This document shows, one piece after another, positions 24,306-33,032 of a stretch of DNA of 56,640 nucleotides. The position numbers and the translations under genes are program-made. Source of the stretch: a bacterium (GTDB lineage: Bacteria; Sysuimicrobiota; Sysuimicrobiia; Sysuimicrobiales; Segetimicrobiaceae); NCBI GenBank assembly GCA_035308905.1, contig DATGFS010000008.1:1-56640 (forward strand), read 5' to 3'. Numbering within the stretch: position 1 is the stretch's first letter; the number at the start of each line of letters is the position of its first letter. Below the pieces are notes generated by a model. That model was given only the letters and a program-made list of their open reading frames with translations. It did no database searches and was not told the origin of the DNA.

Positions 24306-25462
24306 CGCCGCGCGCCCGCATACGCGCCGAGGACGGCGCGGCGGACCAGCGCGTGCCCCTCCATCAGACGCCGGGCGGTGCGGAAGTAACCCGCCTCGCG
24401 GACGGTCCACGGCGGACCGCCGGACACCAAGGCCCGCGCCGGCATCACCCCGCCGGGATGGCCGATGCGGATCTCCCGATCGTGCCGGGCGCGGGCGGAC
24501 GCCGTTGCGGGAACGGTCCCTGCGATCCGCGCCGCGACCGCGGTGCACGTGGCCGCGGTTCCCGGAAACGTCTTGTGCAGCATCGGCGGCCGGCCGCCGG
24601 CCAGACGCGCGAGCAGATCCACCTCGTCCGGACGCACGTCCCGGCCGGCAAATGTTTGATAGGCGAGCGGCGGCGCCACGGCGACGGGGAGCGGGACGAG
24701 CCCGTCGGCGGACAGGCCCAGGCGGGCGGCCGCGGCATCCTTGACCGCGACGAGGGCCCGCAGGTGCGCGGCCGTGAAGTTCGCGGGGCCTTCGGCGCCG
24801 GTCATGCCTACGTCGGCCGCTGCGACGAACACACACAGGTTGGCAACGTCGACGATGCTCGCCTCCACCGAACCGCCGAGCGCCGGCACGTGCAGGCGGT
24901 CGAGGGGCCGCCCCGTGGGCAGCAGGCGTCCCGTCACGGCGCCGACGGTACCGGTGAAGTCGAGGACGATCTCCGCGCCGCTGCCGGGCACGCCGTCGAT
25001 CACCGTCTCCCCCTCCACCGCCGGGGAGCCGTCGCGGACCGGCACGTGCGCGACGAAGACCTTGGCGGTGTTCGTGTTGTGGACCCGCACCGAGGTCACG
25101 GGCTCCGAGGCGCGGACAAAGCCTTCTTCGATGGCGTACACTCCCACGGCCGCCGACAGGTTGCCGCAGTTGATGTCGTAGTCCACGACCGGCTCGCGGA
25201 TGCTGACCTGGCCGAACGTGTAATCTACGTCGGCGTCGGAGCGCGTAGGTGGGCCGATGATCGCGACCTTGCTGGTGAGGATGTCCGCGCCGCCGAGCCC
25301 GTCGATCTGGCGGGGATCGGGACTGCCGAAGAGCGCGAGGATGGTTTGGTCGCGGGCGGCCCGATCGGCGGGCAGGTCGGCCGCCGACAGAAACACGCCC
25401 TTACTCGTGCCGCCCCGCATCAGCACGCATCTGATGGCGGCCTGTTCCCGCACGGTCCGCAC
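24302..25462 (-). CDS. PrpF-family isomerase (2-methylaconitate / 4-oxalomesaconate type)
   Basis: A 386-residue two-domain diaminopimelate-epimerase-fold protein read from a GTG. Hallmarks are VLMRGGTSKGVFL near the N-terminus, DGLGGADILTSKVAI, and NCGNLSAAVGVYAI with the conserved Cys. The C-terminal half has TNTAKV and EIRIGHPGGVMP. Family members include PrpF (2-methylaconitate cis-trans isomerase) and GalD (4-oxalomesaconate tautomerase of gallate degradation). Both fit a carbon-catabolic operon, and the aconitase-like LeuCD genes upstream make an unsaturated tricarboxylate substrate attractive. The substrate is not decided by sequence. Confidence 0.83.
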   Translation of the reverse strand: MRTVREQAAIRCVLMRGGTSKGVFLSAADLPADRAARDQTILALFGSPDPRQIDGLGGADILTSKVAIIGPPTRSDADVDYTFGQVSIREPVVDYDINCGNLSAAVGVYAIEEGFVRASEPVTSVRVHNTNTAKVFVAHVPVRDGSPAVEGETVIDGVPGSGAEIVLDFTGTVGAVTGRLLPTGRPLDRLHVPALGGSVEASIVDVANLCVFVAAADVGMTGAEGPANFTAAHLRALVAVKDAAAARLGLSADGLVPLPVAVAPPLAYQTFAGRDVRPDEVDLLARLAGGRPPMLHKTFPGTAATCTAVAARIAGTVPATASARARHDREIRIGHPGGVMPARALVSGGPPWTVREAGYFRTARRLMEGHALVRRAVLGAYAGARR

Positions 25463-25466
25463 CCCC

Positions 25467-26609
25467 CTACGTCGTCACGATCTGCACGGTGCACGCCGCG
25501 CCTTCGATGCCCGCCGCCTTGCCGCCGCGGCAGTGCGCCAGGCCCACGCGGGCGCCCTCGACCTGCCGGCTGCCCGCCGCGCCGCGCAGCTGGCGGACGA
25601 TCTCGACGACCTGCGCGACGCCGGTCGCGCCGAGCGGATGGCCCTTGCCGAGCAGGCCGCCGCTCGGATTGATCGGCAGGCGGCCGCCGATGTCGGCGTC
25701 GCCGCGCTCGAGCGCCGCGGGATAGGTCCCCGCGGCGTGGAGGCCCAGGCCCTCGACGCGTAATATTTCGGCGATGGAGAAGCAATCGTGGACCTCCGCG
25801 AGATCGATCTCCTCGGGTCCCAGACCGGCACGCTCGTAGGCGTCCCAGGCCGTCTGCCGGGTCAGCGGCTCGAACGCCATCGATCCCGGCTCGGCCTCGA
25901 CGATGCCGGTTCGCAGCGCCGACGCGGCGAGACGCATCGCCCGCCCCGGCCCGGACCGGCACGCCACGCGGTCGCTGCACAATACCGCGGCGGCCGCGCC
26001 GTCGCTCACCGGCGAACAATCGTGCAGGCACAGCGGGTCCGCGATCGGGCGCGAGGCCAGCACCTCGTCGAGCGTGACCGGCGTCCGGATCTGGGCGAGC
26101 GGGTTGCGGGCGGCGTTCCGCTTGTTCTTCACCGAGACCATCGCGATCTGCCGGCGGGTCGTGCCGAACTCGGCCATGTGCCGCCGCGCGCGCATCGCGT
26201 AGATCGCCGGCATGGTGAGACCCACCGCGCCCTCGATGTCGTCCTCGTCGGGGGTGAGCGCGCCGCGAAACCTGGCCGTGAGGTGCTCGACACCGACGGC
26301 GAGCACGATGTCGTGCGCGCCGGCGAGGATGGCCAGCATCGCCTCCCGGATCGCGACGGCGCCGCTGCTGCACGCGTCCTCCACGTTCACCAGCGGGATG
26401 CCCGCAAGCCCCGCGCCGGCCAGGACGCGCTGCCCGGTCACCATGCCTTGGAAGACATGCCCGCAGTACGCCGCCTCGACGCGGCGGGGATCCAGGCCGG
26501 CGTCCGCGATCGCGTCGAGCACGGCGTCCACGCCCAGGTCCGCCGCGGTGCGATCCGGATGCTTGCCGAACTTCGTCATCCCGACGCCGGCGATCCACAC
26601 GTCAGCCAT
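25467..26609 (-). CDS. Thiolase-family protein (SCP2/lipid-transfer type)
   Basis: A 380-residue thiolase-like enzyme. The nucleophile Cys80 lies in NVEDACSSGA. Active-site His motifs are AEVHDCFSIAE and GKGHPLGATG. The C-terminal CxG motif of classical thiolases is replaced by AHCRGG. This SCP2-type group works with DUF35 proteins, and the DUF35 gene directly upstream overlaps it by 8 nt. Documented thiolase/DUF35 pairs include archaeal HMG-CoA synthase complexes, steroid retro-aldolases and benzoylsuccinyl-CoA thiolase BbsAB. A thiolytic or aldol C-C step in side-chain degradation is inferred. Confidence 0.86.
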   Translation of the reverse strand: MADVWIAGVGMTKFGKHPDRTAADLGVDAVLDAIADAGLDPRRVEAAYCGHVFQGMVTGQRVLAGAGLAGIPLVNVEDACSSGAVAIREAMLAILAGAHDIVLAVGVEHLTARFRGALTPDEDDIEGAVGLTMPAIYAMRARRHMAEFGTTRRQIAMVSVKNKRNAARNPLAQIRTPVTLDEVLASRPIADPLCLHDCSPVSDGAAAAVLCSDRVACRSGPGRAMRLAASALRTGIVEAEPGSMAFEPLTRQTAWDAYERAGLGPEEIDLAEVHDCFSIAEILRVEGLGLHAAGTYPAALERGDADIGGRLPINPSGGLLGKGHPLGATGVAQVVEIVRQLRGAAGSRQVEGARVGLAHCRGGKAAGIEGAACTVQIVTT

Positions 26610-27024
26610 CGCGCGCCTCCGCCGCCGGGTGGAACCGGTAGCCCAGCACCGGTCGGCCTTCCGCGTTCACGCCCACCGGTTCGACCCGCAGCTCCACCGG
26701 CATGCCGATGCGCACGTCACCGGGCGCAGCCGCCAGCTGCGCCAGGAGGCGCACGCCCTCCGGAAGATCGGCGTACGCGAGCACGTACGGCGTGGCGAAC
26801 GCCGGCGTCGACTGGTGCACCGTCGTGTACGTGTAGAGCGTGCCGCGCGTGCTGAGCGGCACGGCCGTCATCGCCGAGGAGCGGCACCGGGCGCAGATCC
26901 GGCGCCGGGGAAAGAAATGCGCGCCGCATGCCTCGCAGCGGCTCCCGAGGAGCCGGGGCGTCCCGCCGGCGTCGACGTCGAAGAGTCCGGGACGAAGCGG
27001 GACCGCCGCCGTCGTGACCGCCAC
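26602..27024 (-). CDS. DUF35 zinc-ribbon/OB-fold protein
   Basis: A 140-residue protein read from a GTG. It has an N-terminal rubredoxin-like zinc ribbon (RCEACGAHFFPRRRICARC, about residues 29-47) followed by an OB-fold region (GTLYTYTTVHQST, YVLAYADLPEGVRLLAQL). DUF35 proteins deliver acyl-CoA to, or complete the active site of, SCP2-type thiolases. It overlaps the thiolase start and follows the SDR stop by 1 nt. BbsA of anaerobic toluene degradation is a relevant relative, though sequence alone cannot assign that role. Confidence 0.87.
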   Translation of the reverse strand: MAVTTAAVPLRPGLFDVDAGGTPRLLGSRCEACGAHFFPRRRICARCRSSAMTAVPLSTRGTLYTYTTVHQSTPAFATPYVLAYADLPEGVRLLAQLAAAPGDVRIGMPVELRVEPVGVNAEGRPVLGYRFHPAAEARDG

Positions 27025-27025
27025 G

Positions 27026-27772
27026 TCAGTAGGCTCCCACGCTGCGGCCGCCGCAGACGTACAGCAGCTGTCCGGTCACGTACGACGCCTCGTCGCTCGC
27101 GAAGAACCCCACCGCGTTGGCGATGTCGGCGGGGGTCCCGATGCGGCCGGCGGGCACGGTCTTGAGCAGACGCTCCTGGACGTCGTCTTTGAGCGCGCGG
27201 AACAACGGGGTGTCGACCAGCGCCGGCGCGACCGCGTTGACCGTGATGCCGAACTTGCCGAGCTCCAACGCCAGCGTGCGGGTCACGCTGACCACGGCGC
27301 CCTTGCTCGCCGCGTAGTTGACCTGGCCCGGGTTGCCGAGCCAGGCCCGCGACGCGATGCTCACGATGCGGCCGCGGCGCTGCTCCATCATGAGCGGCAC
27401 CGCCTCGCGGCACAGCAGGTAGCACGACTTGAGGTTCACGCGGAGCACTTCGTCCCAGTCCTCCTCGGACATCTTGGTGAGGTAGCGGTCGCGGGCGATC
27501 CCGGCGTTGTTGACGAGGATGTCGACGGTCCCGAAGGCCTCGCGCGCCGTCCGCACGACCTCCGCGGCGCCGGCCGCGCGGCTGATGTCCGCGGCCACCC
27601 CGACGGCCTGCGCGTCCGCGTCCTCGAGGCCGGCGACGACGCGCCGGACGCGGTCGGCGATCACGTCGTTGACCACCACCTTGGCGCCCCCGGCGGCCAG
27701 GTGGCGCGCGATCCCCTCGCCGATTCCCTGCCCGGCTCCGGTGACAACGGCCACTCGTCCCTGAACGCCCAT
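27026..27772 (-). CDS. SDR-family 3-hydroxyacyl-CoA-type dehydrogenase
   Basis: A 248-residue classical SDR. The cofactor motif is TGAGQGIGEGIA. Catalytic residues are Ser in VSIASRAWLG, Tyr in NYAASKG and Lys four residues later. GGGGGAGCGACG precedes the ATG. FabG-like proteins of this type reduce or oxidise 3-oxo/3-hydroxyacyl thioesters. Between an enoyl-CoA hydratase and a thiolase pair, oxidation of a 3-hydroxyacyl-CoA is the natural job. It is not closely similar to the BadH-like SDR of the same operon. Confidence 0.84.
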   Translation of the reverse strand: MGVQGRVAVVTGAGQGIGEGIARHLAAGGAKVVVNDVIADRVRRVVAGLEDADAQAVGVAADISRAAGAAEVVRTAREAFGTVDILVNNAGIARDRYLTKMSEEDWDEVLRVNLKSCYLLCREAVPLMMEQRRGRIVSIASRAWLGNPGQVNYAASKGAVVSVTRTLALELGKFGITVNAVAPALVDTPLFRALKDDVQERLLKTVPAGRIGTPADIANAVGFFASDEASYVTGQLLYVCGGRSVGAY

Positions 27773-27786
27773 CGTCGCTCCCCCTT

Positions 27787-28575
27787 CTATCGCCCGGCGA
27801 AATGCGGCTCGCGTTTTTCCACGAACGCCTGAATGCCCTCACGGCGGTCCCGGCTGCCGCGCAGCACCGCGTGCGCCGTGCGTTCGAACGCGAGTCCGGC
27901 CTCGAGGCTGACGTCGTGGCACACGTGCACCGCCGTCTTGATGGCGGCGATCGACAGCGGCGCCCGCGACGCAATGGTGCGCGCCAGCGCCCGGGCGCCT
28001 TCCAGCAGCCCGTCGCGCGGGACGAGCCGGTTGACGAGGCCGATGCGGTAGGCCTCGGCGGCGTCGATGTGCTCGCCCGTGAACATCAGTTCTTTGGCCC
28101 GGGCCGCGCCGATCGCGCGCGTCAGCCGCTGGGTGCCGCCGGCGCCGGGCATGCTGCCGACTTTGGCCTCCGGGAACCCGAACCGGGCCCCCTCCGCCGC
28201 CACCCGCAGGTCGCACGCCAACGCGAGCTCCAATCCGCCCCCCAGTACGTAGCCATGGAGGGCGGCGATCACCGGCAGCGGGAGCGCCTCGATCTGGCCG
28301 AACACCCGTCGCACACCTTCGGCGAGCAGATCGCGGCCGGCGCCGTCGTGCTGGTATTCCTGCGACCGCGCCTTCAGGTCGGCGCCGACGCAGAACGCCT
28401 TCTCACCCGCGGCGGCGAGGATCAGCGCCCGCACCTCGCCGCCGGTCGCAACGTCTGCCAGCACCTCACCGATCCGATCCAGCATCGCGGCCGTCAACGC
28501 GTTCAGCGCTTCGGGCCGGTTGAGCGTCAACACGCCGATCGTCTCCTGCCGGTCAAACAGCACGGCTTCGCCCAC
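27787..28575 (-). CDS. Enoyl-CoA hydratase/isomerase
   Basis: A 262-residue crotonase-fold enzyme read from a GTG with GGAGGAGGGAG upstream. Both catalytic glutamates of true hydratases are present: Glu116 ([11 protein letters not shown]) and Glu136 ([12 protein letters not shown]). The oxyanion-hole segments are KAFCVGADL and GYVLGGG. It ends in the usual [15 protein letters not shown]. It probably hydrates a 2-enoyl-CoA produced in side-chain or ring-fragment oxidation. It overlaps the CoA-transferase gene by 23 nt. It is distinct from the ring-hydrolase-like and dienoyl-hydratase-like crotonases in this region. Confidence 0.88.
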   Translation of the reverse strand: MGEAVLFDRQETIGVLTLNRPEALNALTAAMLDRIGEVLADVATGGEVRALILAAAGEKAFCVGADLKARSQEYQHDGAGRDLLAEGVRRVFGQIEALPLPVIAALHGYVLGGGLELALACDLRVAAEGARFGFPEAKVGSMPGAGGTQRLTRAIGAARAKELMFTGEHIDAAEAYRIGLVNRLVPRDGLLEGARALARTIASRAPLSIAAIKTAVHVCHDVSLEAGLAFERTAHAVLRGSRDRREGIQAFVEKREPHFAGR

Positions 28576-29818
28576 GTGTCTCCCTCCTCCGGCGCGGAGG
28601 TTCCGCGCCCTGACCGCGCACCGGGGCGGCGCGCCCGGGCACGACGCCCGCGGCCGCGGCCGCGGCGATCTCTCGAACCGAAAACCCTGCCTCCAGGAGC
28701 ACCTCCACGGAGTGCTCGCCCGGGAGCGGCGCCGGCCGCGTGACGGCCGTCGGTGTCTCGCTGAGACGCAGCGGGCTGCCGATCACGGCCGTCCGTCCGA
28801 GCCGCGGGTGTTCGAACGACACCACCATATTGTTGTGGCGCACCTGCGGGTGGGCGACCACTTCCGGATAGGTGGCGATAGAGCCGCAGATGATGTCGGC
28901 GGCGTCCAGCGTGGATACCCACTCCGCCGAGCTCCGGGTCCGGAAGATCGGGATCAGCGCCTCACGCAGCGCGGCACGGTGGCGCACGCGCGCTTCGTTG
29001 GAGGCGAATCGGGCGTCCGCGGCGAGGTCCCGGCGGCCGAGCACCTCGCACAACGCGGCCCATCGTTCCGGGGTGTACGCGGCCACCATGATGAAGCCGT
29101 CGCGCGTCGGAAAGGCTTCGTTCGGCGCGGCGTACGCCGCGCCGCTGCCGGTGCGATCGGGCGGCTTCCCCGAGGCGAGGTACATCGCCAGCGGCACGGT
29201 CTGAAACGCGAGCAGCGCGTCGAGCAGCGCCACGTCCACCCGCTGCCCGCGCCCGGTGCGCTCGCGGGCGAACAGGGCGGCGAGCACGCCCTGCGCGGCG
29301 AGAAATCCCGCGGAGGTGTCCGCCGCCGGCACGCCGACCTTGACCGGGCCGCCGTCCGGTTCACCGGTCACGCTCATGAGGCCGCTCGCGCCCTGGACGA
29401 TGCCGTCGACGCCGGGCCGGTGGCGCCAGGGCCCGTCCTGACCGAACGCGGAGATCGCGCAGTACACGAGCCGGGGATGATCCGCGGCCAGCGTCTCATA
29501 GCCGAGGCCGAGCCTCACCATCACACCGGGCCGGAAGCTCTCGACGAGCACGTCGGTATGCGCCGCGAGACGCGCGACGATATCGCGGCCGCCCGGCCGT
29601 TTGAGGTCGACGACGACGCTGCGCTTGTTGCGGTTCATCCCGATGAACGCCGCCGCGACATCCCCGACGAACGGCGGACCCAGCGCCCGGCCCCACTCGC
29701 CGCCGGGCGGTTCGACCTTCACGACCCGCGCGCCGAGGTCGCCGAGGTGCATCGTACAGATCGGCCCTGCCGCGCCCTGCGAGAGATCGAGGACGCGGAT
29801 GCCGTCAAGCGCGCCCAT
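28553..29818 (-). CDS. CaiB/BaiF-family CoA-transferase (family III)
   Basis: A 421-residue family III CoA-transferase. The N-terminus reads [30 protein letters not shown], with the catalytic Asp138 in [13 protein letters not shown]. The fold-typical [12 protein letters not shown] and LLDALLAFQ are present. The C-terminus has an extra basic, low-complexity tail (about 25 residues rich in Arg). It moves CoA from a donor such as succinyl-CoA to an organic acid without ATP. BbsEF of the benzylsuccinate pathway belongs to this family, but here a single subunit is encoded. It overlaps the TetR gene by 14 nt and the hydratase gene by 23 nt. Confidence 0.88.
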   Translation of the reverse strand: MGALDGIRVLDLSQGAAGPICTMHLGDLGARVVKVEPPGGEWGRALGPPFVGDVAAAFIGMNRNKRSVVVDLKRPGGRDIVARLAAHTDVLVESFRPGVMVRLGLGYETLAADHPRLVYCAISAFGQDGPWRHRPGVDGIVQGASGLMSVTGEPDGGPVKVGVPAADTSAGFLAAQGVLAALFARERTGRGQRVDVALLDALLAFQTVPLAMYLASGKPPDRTGSGAAYAAPNEAFPTRDGFIMVAAYTPERWAALCEVLGRRDLAADARFASNEARVRHRAALREALIPIFRTRSSAEWVSTLDAADIICGSIATYPEVVAHPQVRHNNMVVSFEHPRLGRTAVIGSPLRLSETPTAVTRPAPLPGEHSVEVLLEAGFSVREIAAAAAAGVVPGRAAPVRGQGAEPPRRRRETRGRSRAV

Positions 29819-30482
29819 CCCGCCCCCCTCTCCCGCCCGCGAGCAGGCCGACCGCGTAGTCGCCGAACCGCTCGGCGATCTCTTCTGCGCGAAGCCGCCC
29901 CTCAGGCCGGTACCAGCGGACGACCCAGTTGACGATCCCCAGGACCGCGAATCCCGCCAGCCGCACGTCGGTCGGCGCGAACTCGCCCGCCGCGATGCCG
30001 TCCGCGATGATGCGGCGGTAGCATCCCTCGTAGCGATCGCGCGTGACCTGATGCGCGGCGCGGAATTCGGGCGCGAGCCAGCGTCCTTCCTCGAGAAAGC
30101 ACGCCACGTTGTCGTGGTCGCGCGCCAGCGTGAGAATGTGCAGCCGCACCGCCCGGCGGAGCCGTGCGGCGGCGGGTGACGGACTGGACGCGATGCGCTC
30201 GAGCGCCGGCAGGGAGTGCTCGAGCGCGTGCTGGAGGATCTCGAAGAGCAGCCGCTGCTTGCCGGTGATGTAGTGGTAGAGCGATCCCTTCTTGAGACCC
30301 ACCGCGTCCGCGATGCTTTGAACCGTCGTGCGCTCGAAGCCCTGACGGCGGAACAGAGCCGCGGCCGCCTTGAGGATCGACGCGCGCATGCCCTCGGGAC
30401 GGCGCCCGTCGTGCGCGCCCGCGGCGTGCGCCGCGTCCAGCTCCGCCAGCGTGGCCGCCCCGCGGCGCACGGCCGCACTCAT
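29805..30482 (-). CDS. TetR-family transcriptional regulator
   Basis: A 225-residue TetR protein. The helix-turn-helix (RASILKAAAALFRRQGFERTT, then AVGLKKGSLYHYITGK) starts around residue 33, preceded by an Ala/Arg-rich extension. The ligand domain is helical, with C-terminal similarity to acyl-CoA-responsive repressors. The start at 30482 overlaps the upstream oxidoreductase stop (ATGA), so it is expressed within the operon it probably controls. A TetR-type palindrome at 40106-40119 next to the supraoperon promoter is a candidate target. Confidence 0.86.
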   Translation of the reverse strand: MSAAVRRGAATLAELDAAHAAGAHDGRRPEGMRASILKAAAALFRRQGFERTTVQSIADAVGLKKGSLYHYITGKQRLLFEILQHALEHSLPALERIASSPSPAAARLRRAVRLHILTLARDHDNVACFLEEGRWLAPEFRAAHQVTRDRYEGCYRRIIADGIAAGEFAPTDVRLAGFAVLGIVNWVVRWYRPEGRLRAEEIAERFGDYAVGLLAGGRGGRDGRA

Positions 30483-31045
30483 GACGCGGCCGCGCCATCC
30501 CGGCGCCGCGCCGCGGCGAGTTTGCGCCCCGCGTCGAGCGCCGCGAGGTTGGCGGTCCGGGAGGCCTCCGGCACCCGGCGCGCCGCCGCGTCCGCGAGGA
30601 GCCCGGCCGGCACGACCCCGGTCAACTCGCACAGGAGGCCCAGCATCACCATGTTGGCGCCGCGCGTGGATCCTCCGATCGCCCGCGCCGTCTCGAGGAT
30701 CGGCAGCGCGTAGGGAGCGGCCGCCTCGCGCGCCTCGCCCTCCGCGCCCGCGACACATCCCGCGTCCACGATCGCCACGCCTTCCGGCGCAAGCGCGTGC
30801 CGCGACCGTTCCCACGCTTCCCGTGTGAGCACCGCCAGCACGTCGAGCCGCCGGGGAACCGGGAAGGCCACGCGCTCATCGCTGATGATCAGGTCGGACC
30901 GGCTCGCGCCACCCCGCGACTCCGGTCCGTGCGCCTGCGTGCAGACGACGCGGCGGCCCGCGGCGACCGCGGCCTCGGCCAGGATCAACCCGGCGAGGGC
31001 AATCCCATGGCCACCCGCGCCGCCGAGGCGGATCGCGAGCCTCAT
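30479..31045 (-). CDS. 2-oxoacid:ferredoxin oxidoreductase, gamma subunit (KorC/PorG-like)
   Basis: A 188-residue gamma-domain protein: LGGAGGHGIALAGLILAEAA binds CoA-side elements of the complex, followed by THGPESRGGASRSDLIIS-type sequence (here AHGPESRGGASRSDLII). The small size and order alpha-beta-gamma fit a KorABC-type enzyme. It overlaps the beta subunit stop (ATGA). With the ferredoxin domain encoded on the IorB-like protein it would form a complete four-domain complex oxidising a 2-oxoacid to acyl-CoA and reducing ferredoxin, the electron source benzoyl-CoA reductase requires. Confidence 0.87.
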   Translation of the reverse strand: MRLAIRLGGAGGHGIALAGLILAEAAVAAGRRVVCTQAHGPESRGGASRSDLIISDERVAFPVPRRLDVLAVLTREAWERSRHALAPEGVAIVDAGCVAGAEGEAREAAAPYALPILETARAIGGSTRGANMVMLGLLCELTGVVPAGLLADAAARRVPEASRTANLAALDAGRKLAAARRRDGAAAS

Positions 31046-31881
31046 CGGCTCTTCCCTCCGGCGGCGAGCGCGCGGACGCGCGCGCAGAATTCGGGCCGCT
31101 CGATCTCGACCAGCACGCCGGTATCGAGGGGGACCGCGGCCGGGGCCGCGTCGCTCTCGTGCAGGAGCGTGGACGCGCCGGACGCGAGCGGAGCATCGAT
31201 CGCCGCGGCCGCGCGCTTCTGGCCGTAGAGCATCGCGGTGGGGCTGCCGAGCCCGTTGTACCGGCCGTAGAACTCCGGGCAGTCGCTGATCACCTCGATG
31301 AACGCGAAACCCGGGTGGCGCAGCCCGCGGAGGAACAGGTCTTCCAGCACCGCCGGCTCGTACGCGAGCCCCCGGCCCACGAACGTCGCGCCGGCGGCGG
31401 CGATCAGGCGGCACGCGTCGAACGGCGCCTCGACGTTGCCGTACGGCGACGTGGTCGTGGTCGCGCCGCCCGGCGTCGTCGGCGCCAGCTGCCCGCCGGT
31501 CATCCCGTACACCTCGTTGTTGAAGAGGACGCAGGTCAGATCGATGTTCCGGCGCGCGGCGTGGATGAGGTGGTTGCCGCCGATCGCGAGCCCGTCGCCG
31601 TCGCCGGTGAGGACGATCACGTGAAGATCGGGGCGCGCCAGTTTCAGGCCCGTGGCAAAGGCCGGCGCGCGGCCGTGGGTCGTGTGCAGGGTGCAGAAAT
31701 CCAGGCTGCCCACGAGGCGGCTGCTGCATCCGATGCCGGCCACGACCGCGACCGAATCCTGCGCCACGTCGAGGCGGTCGATCGCGCGGAGCAGCGCCCC
31801 GGCCACGATCCCGTGGCTGCAGCCGGGACAGAGAATGTGCGGCATCAGCGCCGGACGCAGGAAGCGGCGGATGTCGCCCAT
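31042..31881 (-). CDS. 2-oxoacid:ferredoxin oxidoreductase, beta subunit (KorB-like)
   Basis: A 279-residue thiamine-diphosphate-binding subunit. CPGCSHGIVAGALLRAID carries one Cys pair, with a further Cys in GIGCSSRL for the [4Fe-4S] cluster near the cofactor. GDGDGLAIGGNHLIHAARRNID with NNEVYGMTGGQ is the Mg-ThDP motif. The N-terminus (RRFLRPALMPHILCPGC) is of the KorB type that acts on 2-oxoglutarate or related 2-oxoacids. The ATG shares a base with the alpha stop (TGATG). Confidence 0.9.
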   Translation of the reverse strand: MGDIRRFLRPALMPHILCPGCSHGIVAGALLRAIDRLDVAQDSVAVVAGIGCSSRLVGSLDFCTLHTTHGRAPAFATGLKLARPDLHVIVLTGDGDGLAIGGNHLIHAARRNIDLTCVLFNNEVYGMTGGQLAPTTPGGATTTTSPYGNVEAPFDACRLIAAAGATFVGRGLAYEPAVLEDLFLRGLRHPGFAFIEVISDCPEFYGRYNGLGSPTAMLYGQKRAAAAIDAPLASGASTLLHESDAAPAAVPLDTGVLVEIERPEFCARVRALAAGGKSR

Positions 31882-33032
31882 CACACGCGCGCCCCGGCCG
31901 GACACAACGCTTCGACGCAGGCCAGGATCTGCTCCGGCTCGATCAGCTCGCCGTCGGCGCGGTGGCACGGCACCACCGGGACCCGGCCGCCGGCGGCCCG
32001 CTCCACCTCCCGCGTGATCTGGCCGAGATTCATCTCGGCCACCACGAGCGCCTTGACGGACGCCGCGGTGCGCCGCACGCTCTCGTCGGGAAACGGCCAC
32101 AGCACGATCGGGCGCAGCAACCCCGCGCGGATGCCGCGCCGCCGCGCCTCGCCGACGGCCTCCTCCGCCGCGCGGGCGGCGCTGCCGCAGGCGACGATCG
32201 CCACCTCGGCGTCGTCGAGCTGCAGGGTGCGGACCGGCGCGACCACGCTCTGGTATGATGCGATCTTGTCGAGCCGGCGGCGCTGGTGCGCCGCGGCGGT
32301 GCGGGGATCCTGCGTGGGATAGCCGCGATCGTCGTGCGCAAGACCGGTGACGTGGAACCGGTAGCCGCTCCCGAAGTCCGCGATCGGCGCGATGCCGTCC
32401 GCGTCCGCCTCGTACGGCCGGTATCGCGCCGGCGGCACCGCCGGACGGCGGCGGCCCGGCACGCCGCCGTCCGGCACCGCGGGCAGCACCGCCTCCTCGC
32501 GCATGTGCGCGAGCATCTCGTCGTAGAGCACGATCACCGGCGTGCGGAACCGCTCCGCGAGCGCAAAGGCCGCGACGGTCAGCTCGTACACCTCGGCCAC
32601 CGAGCCCGGCGTCAGGACGAGGCTCGGCACGTCGCCGTGGGTGCCCCAGCGGACCTGCATCATGTCGCCCTGCGACGGCGACGTCGGGAGGCCGGTGCTC
32701 GGCCCGCCGCGCATGACGTTCACGATCACGCACGGCACCTCGGCCATCGCGGCGAAGCCGATGTGCTCCTGCATGAGCGAGAATCCCGGCCCGCTTGTCG
32801 CGGTCATGGCCCGCAGTCCGCCGAGGGACGCGCCGATCACGGCGGCGAGCGACGCGATCTCGTCTTCCATCTGCACGAACACACCGCCGGCGGCGGGAAG
32901 CCGCCGGGCCATCCCTTCGGCGATCTCCGACGACGGCGTGATCGGATACCCGGCGTAGAAGCGGCAGCCGGCCGCGATCGCCCCGGCCGCGCACGCCGCG
33001 TTGCCCTGCAGGAGCTGCGGAGTCTGGTTCAC
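31881..33032 (-). CDS. 2-oxoacid:ferredoxin oxidoreductase, alpha subunit (KorA-like)
   Basis: A 383-residue alpha subunit read from the GTG at 33032, which overlaps the upstream stop (GTGA). Typical motifs are GNAACAAGAIAAGCRFYAGYPITPSSE for the pyrimidine domain, EDEIASLAAVIGASLGG with the catalytic Glu, TATSGPGFSLMQEHIG, and MRGGPSTGLPTSPSQGD. The C-terminal transketolase-like domain is complete. The substrate could be 2-oxoglutarate or an aryl-2-oxoacid. In Thauera, KorAB regenerates ferredoxin for benzoyl-CoA reductase, which is the parallel I draw here. Confidence 0.9.
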   Translation of the reverse strand: MNQTPQLLQGNAACAAGAIAAGCRFYAGYPITPSSEIAEGMARRLPAAGGVFVQMEDEIASLAAVIGASLGGLRAMTATSGPGFSLMQEHIGFAAMAEVPCVIVNVMRGGPSTGLPTSPSQGDMMQVRWGTHGDVPSLVLTPGSVAEVYELTVAAFALAERFRTPVIVLYDEMLAHMREEAVLPAVPDGGVPGRRRPAVPPARYRPYEADADGIAPIADFGSGYRFHVTGLAHDDRGYPTQDPRTAAAHQRRRLDKIASYQSVVAPVRTLQLDDAEVAIVACGSAARAAEEAVGEARRRGIRAGLLRPIVLWPFPDESVRRTAASVKALVVAEMNLGQITREVERAAGGRVPVVPCHRADGELIEPEQILACVEALCPAGARV

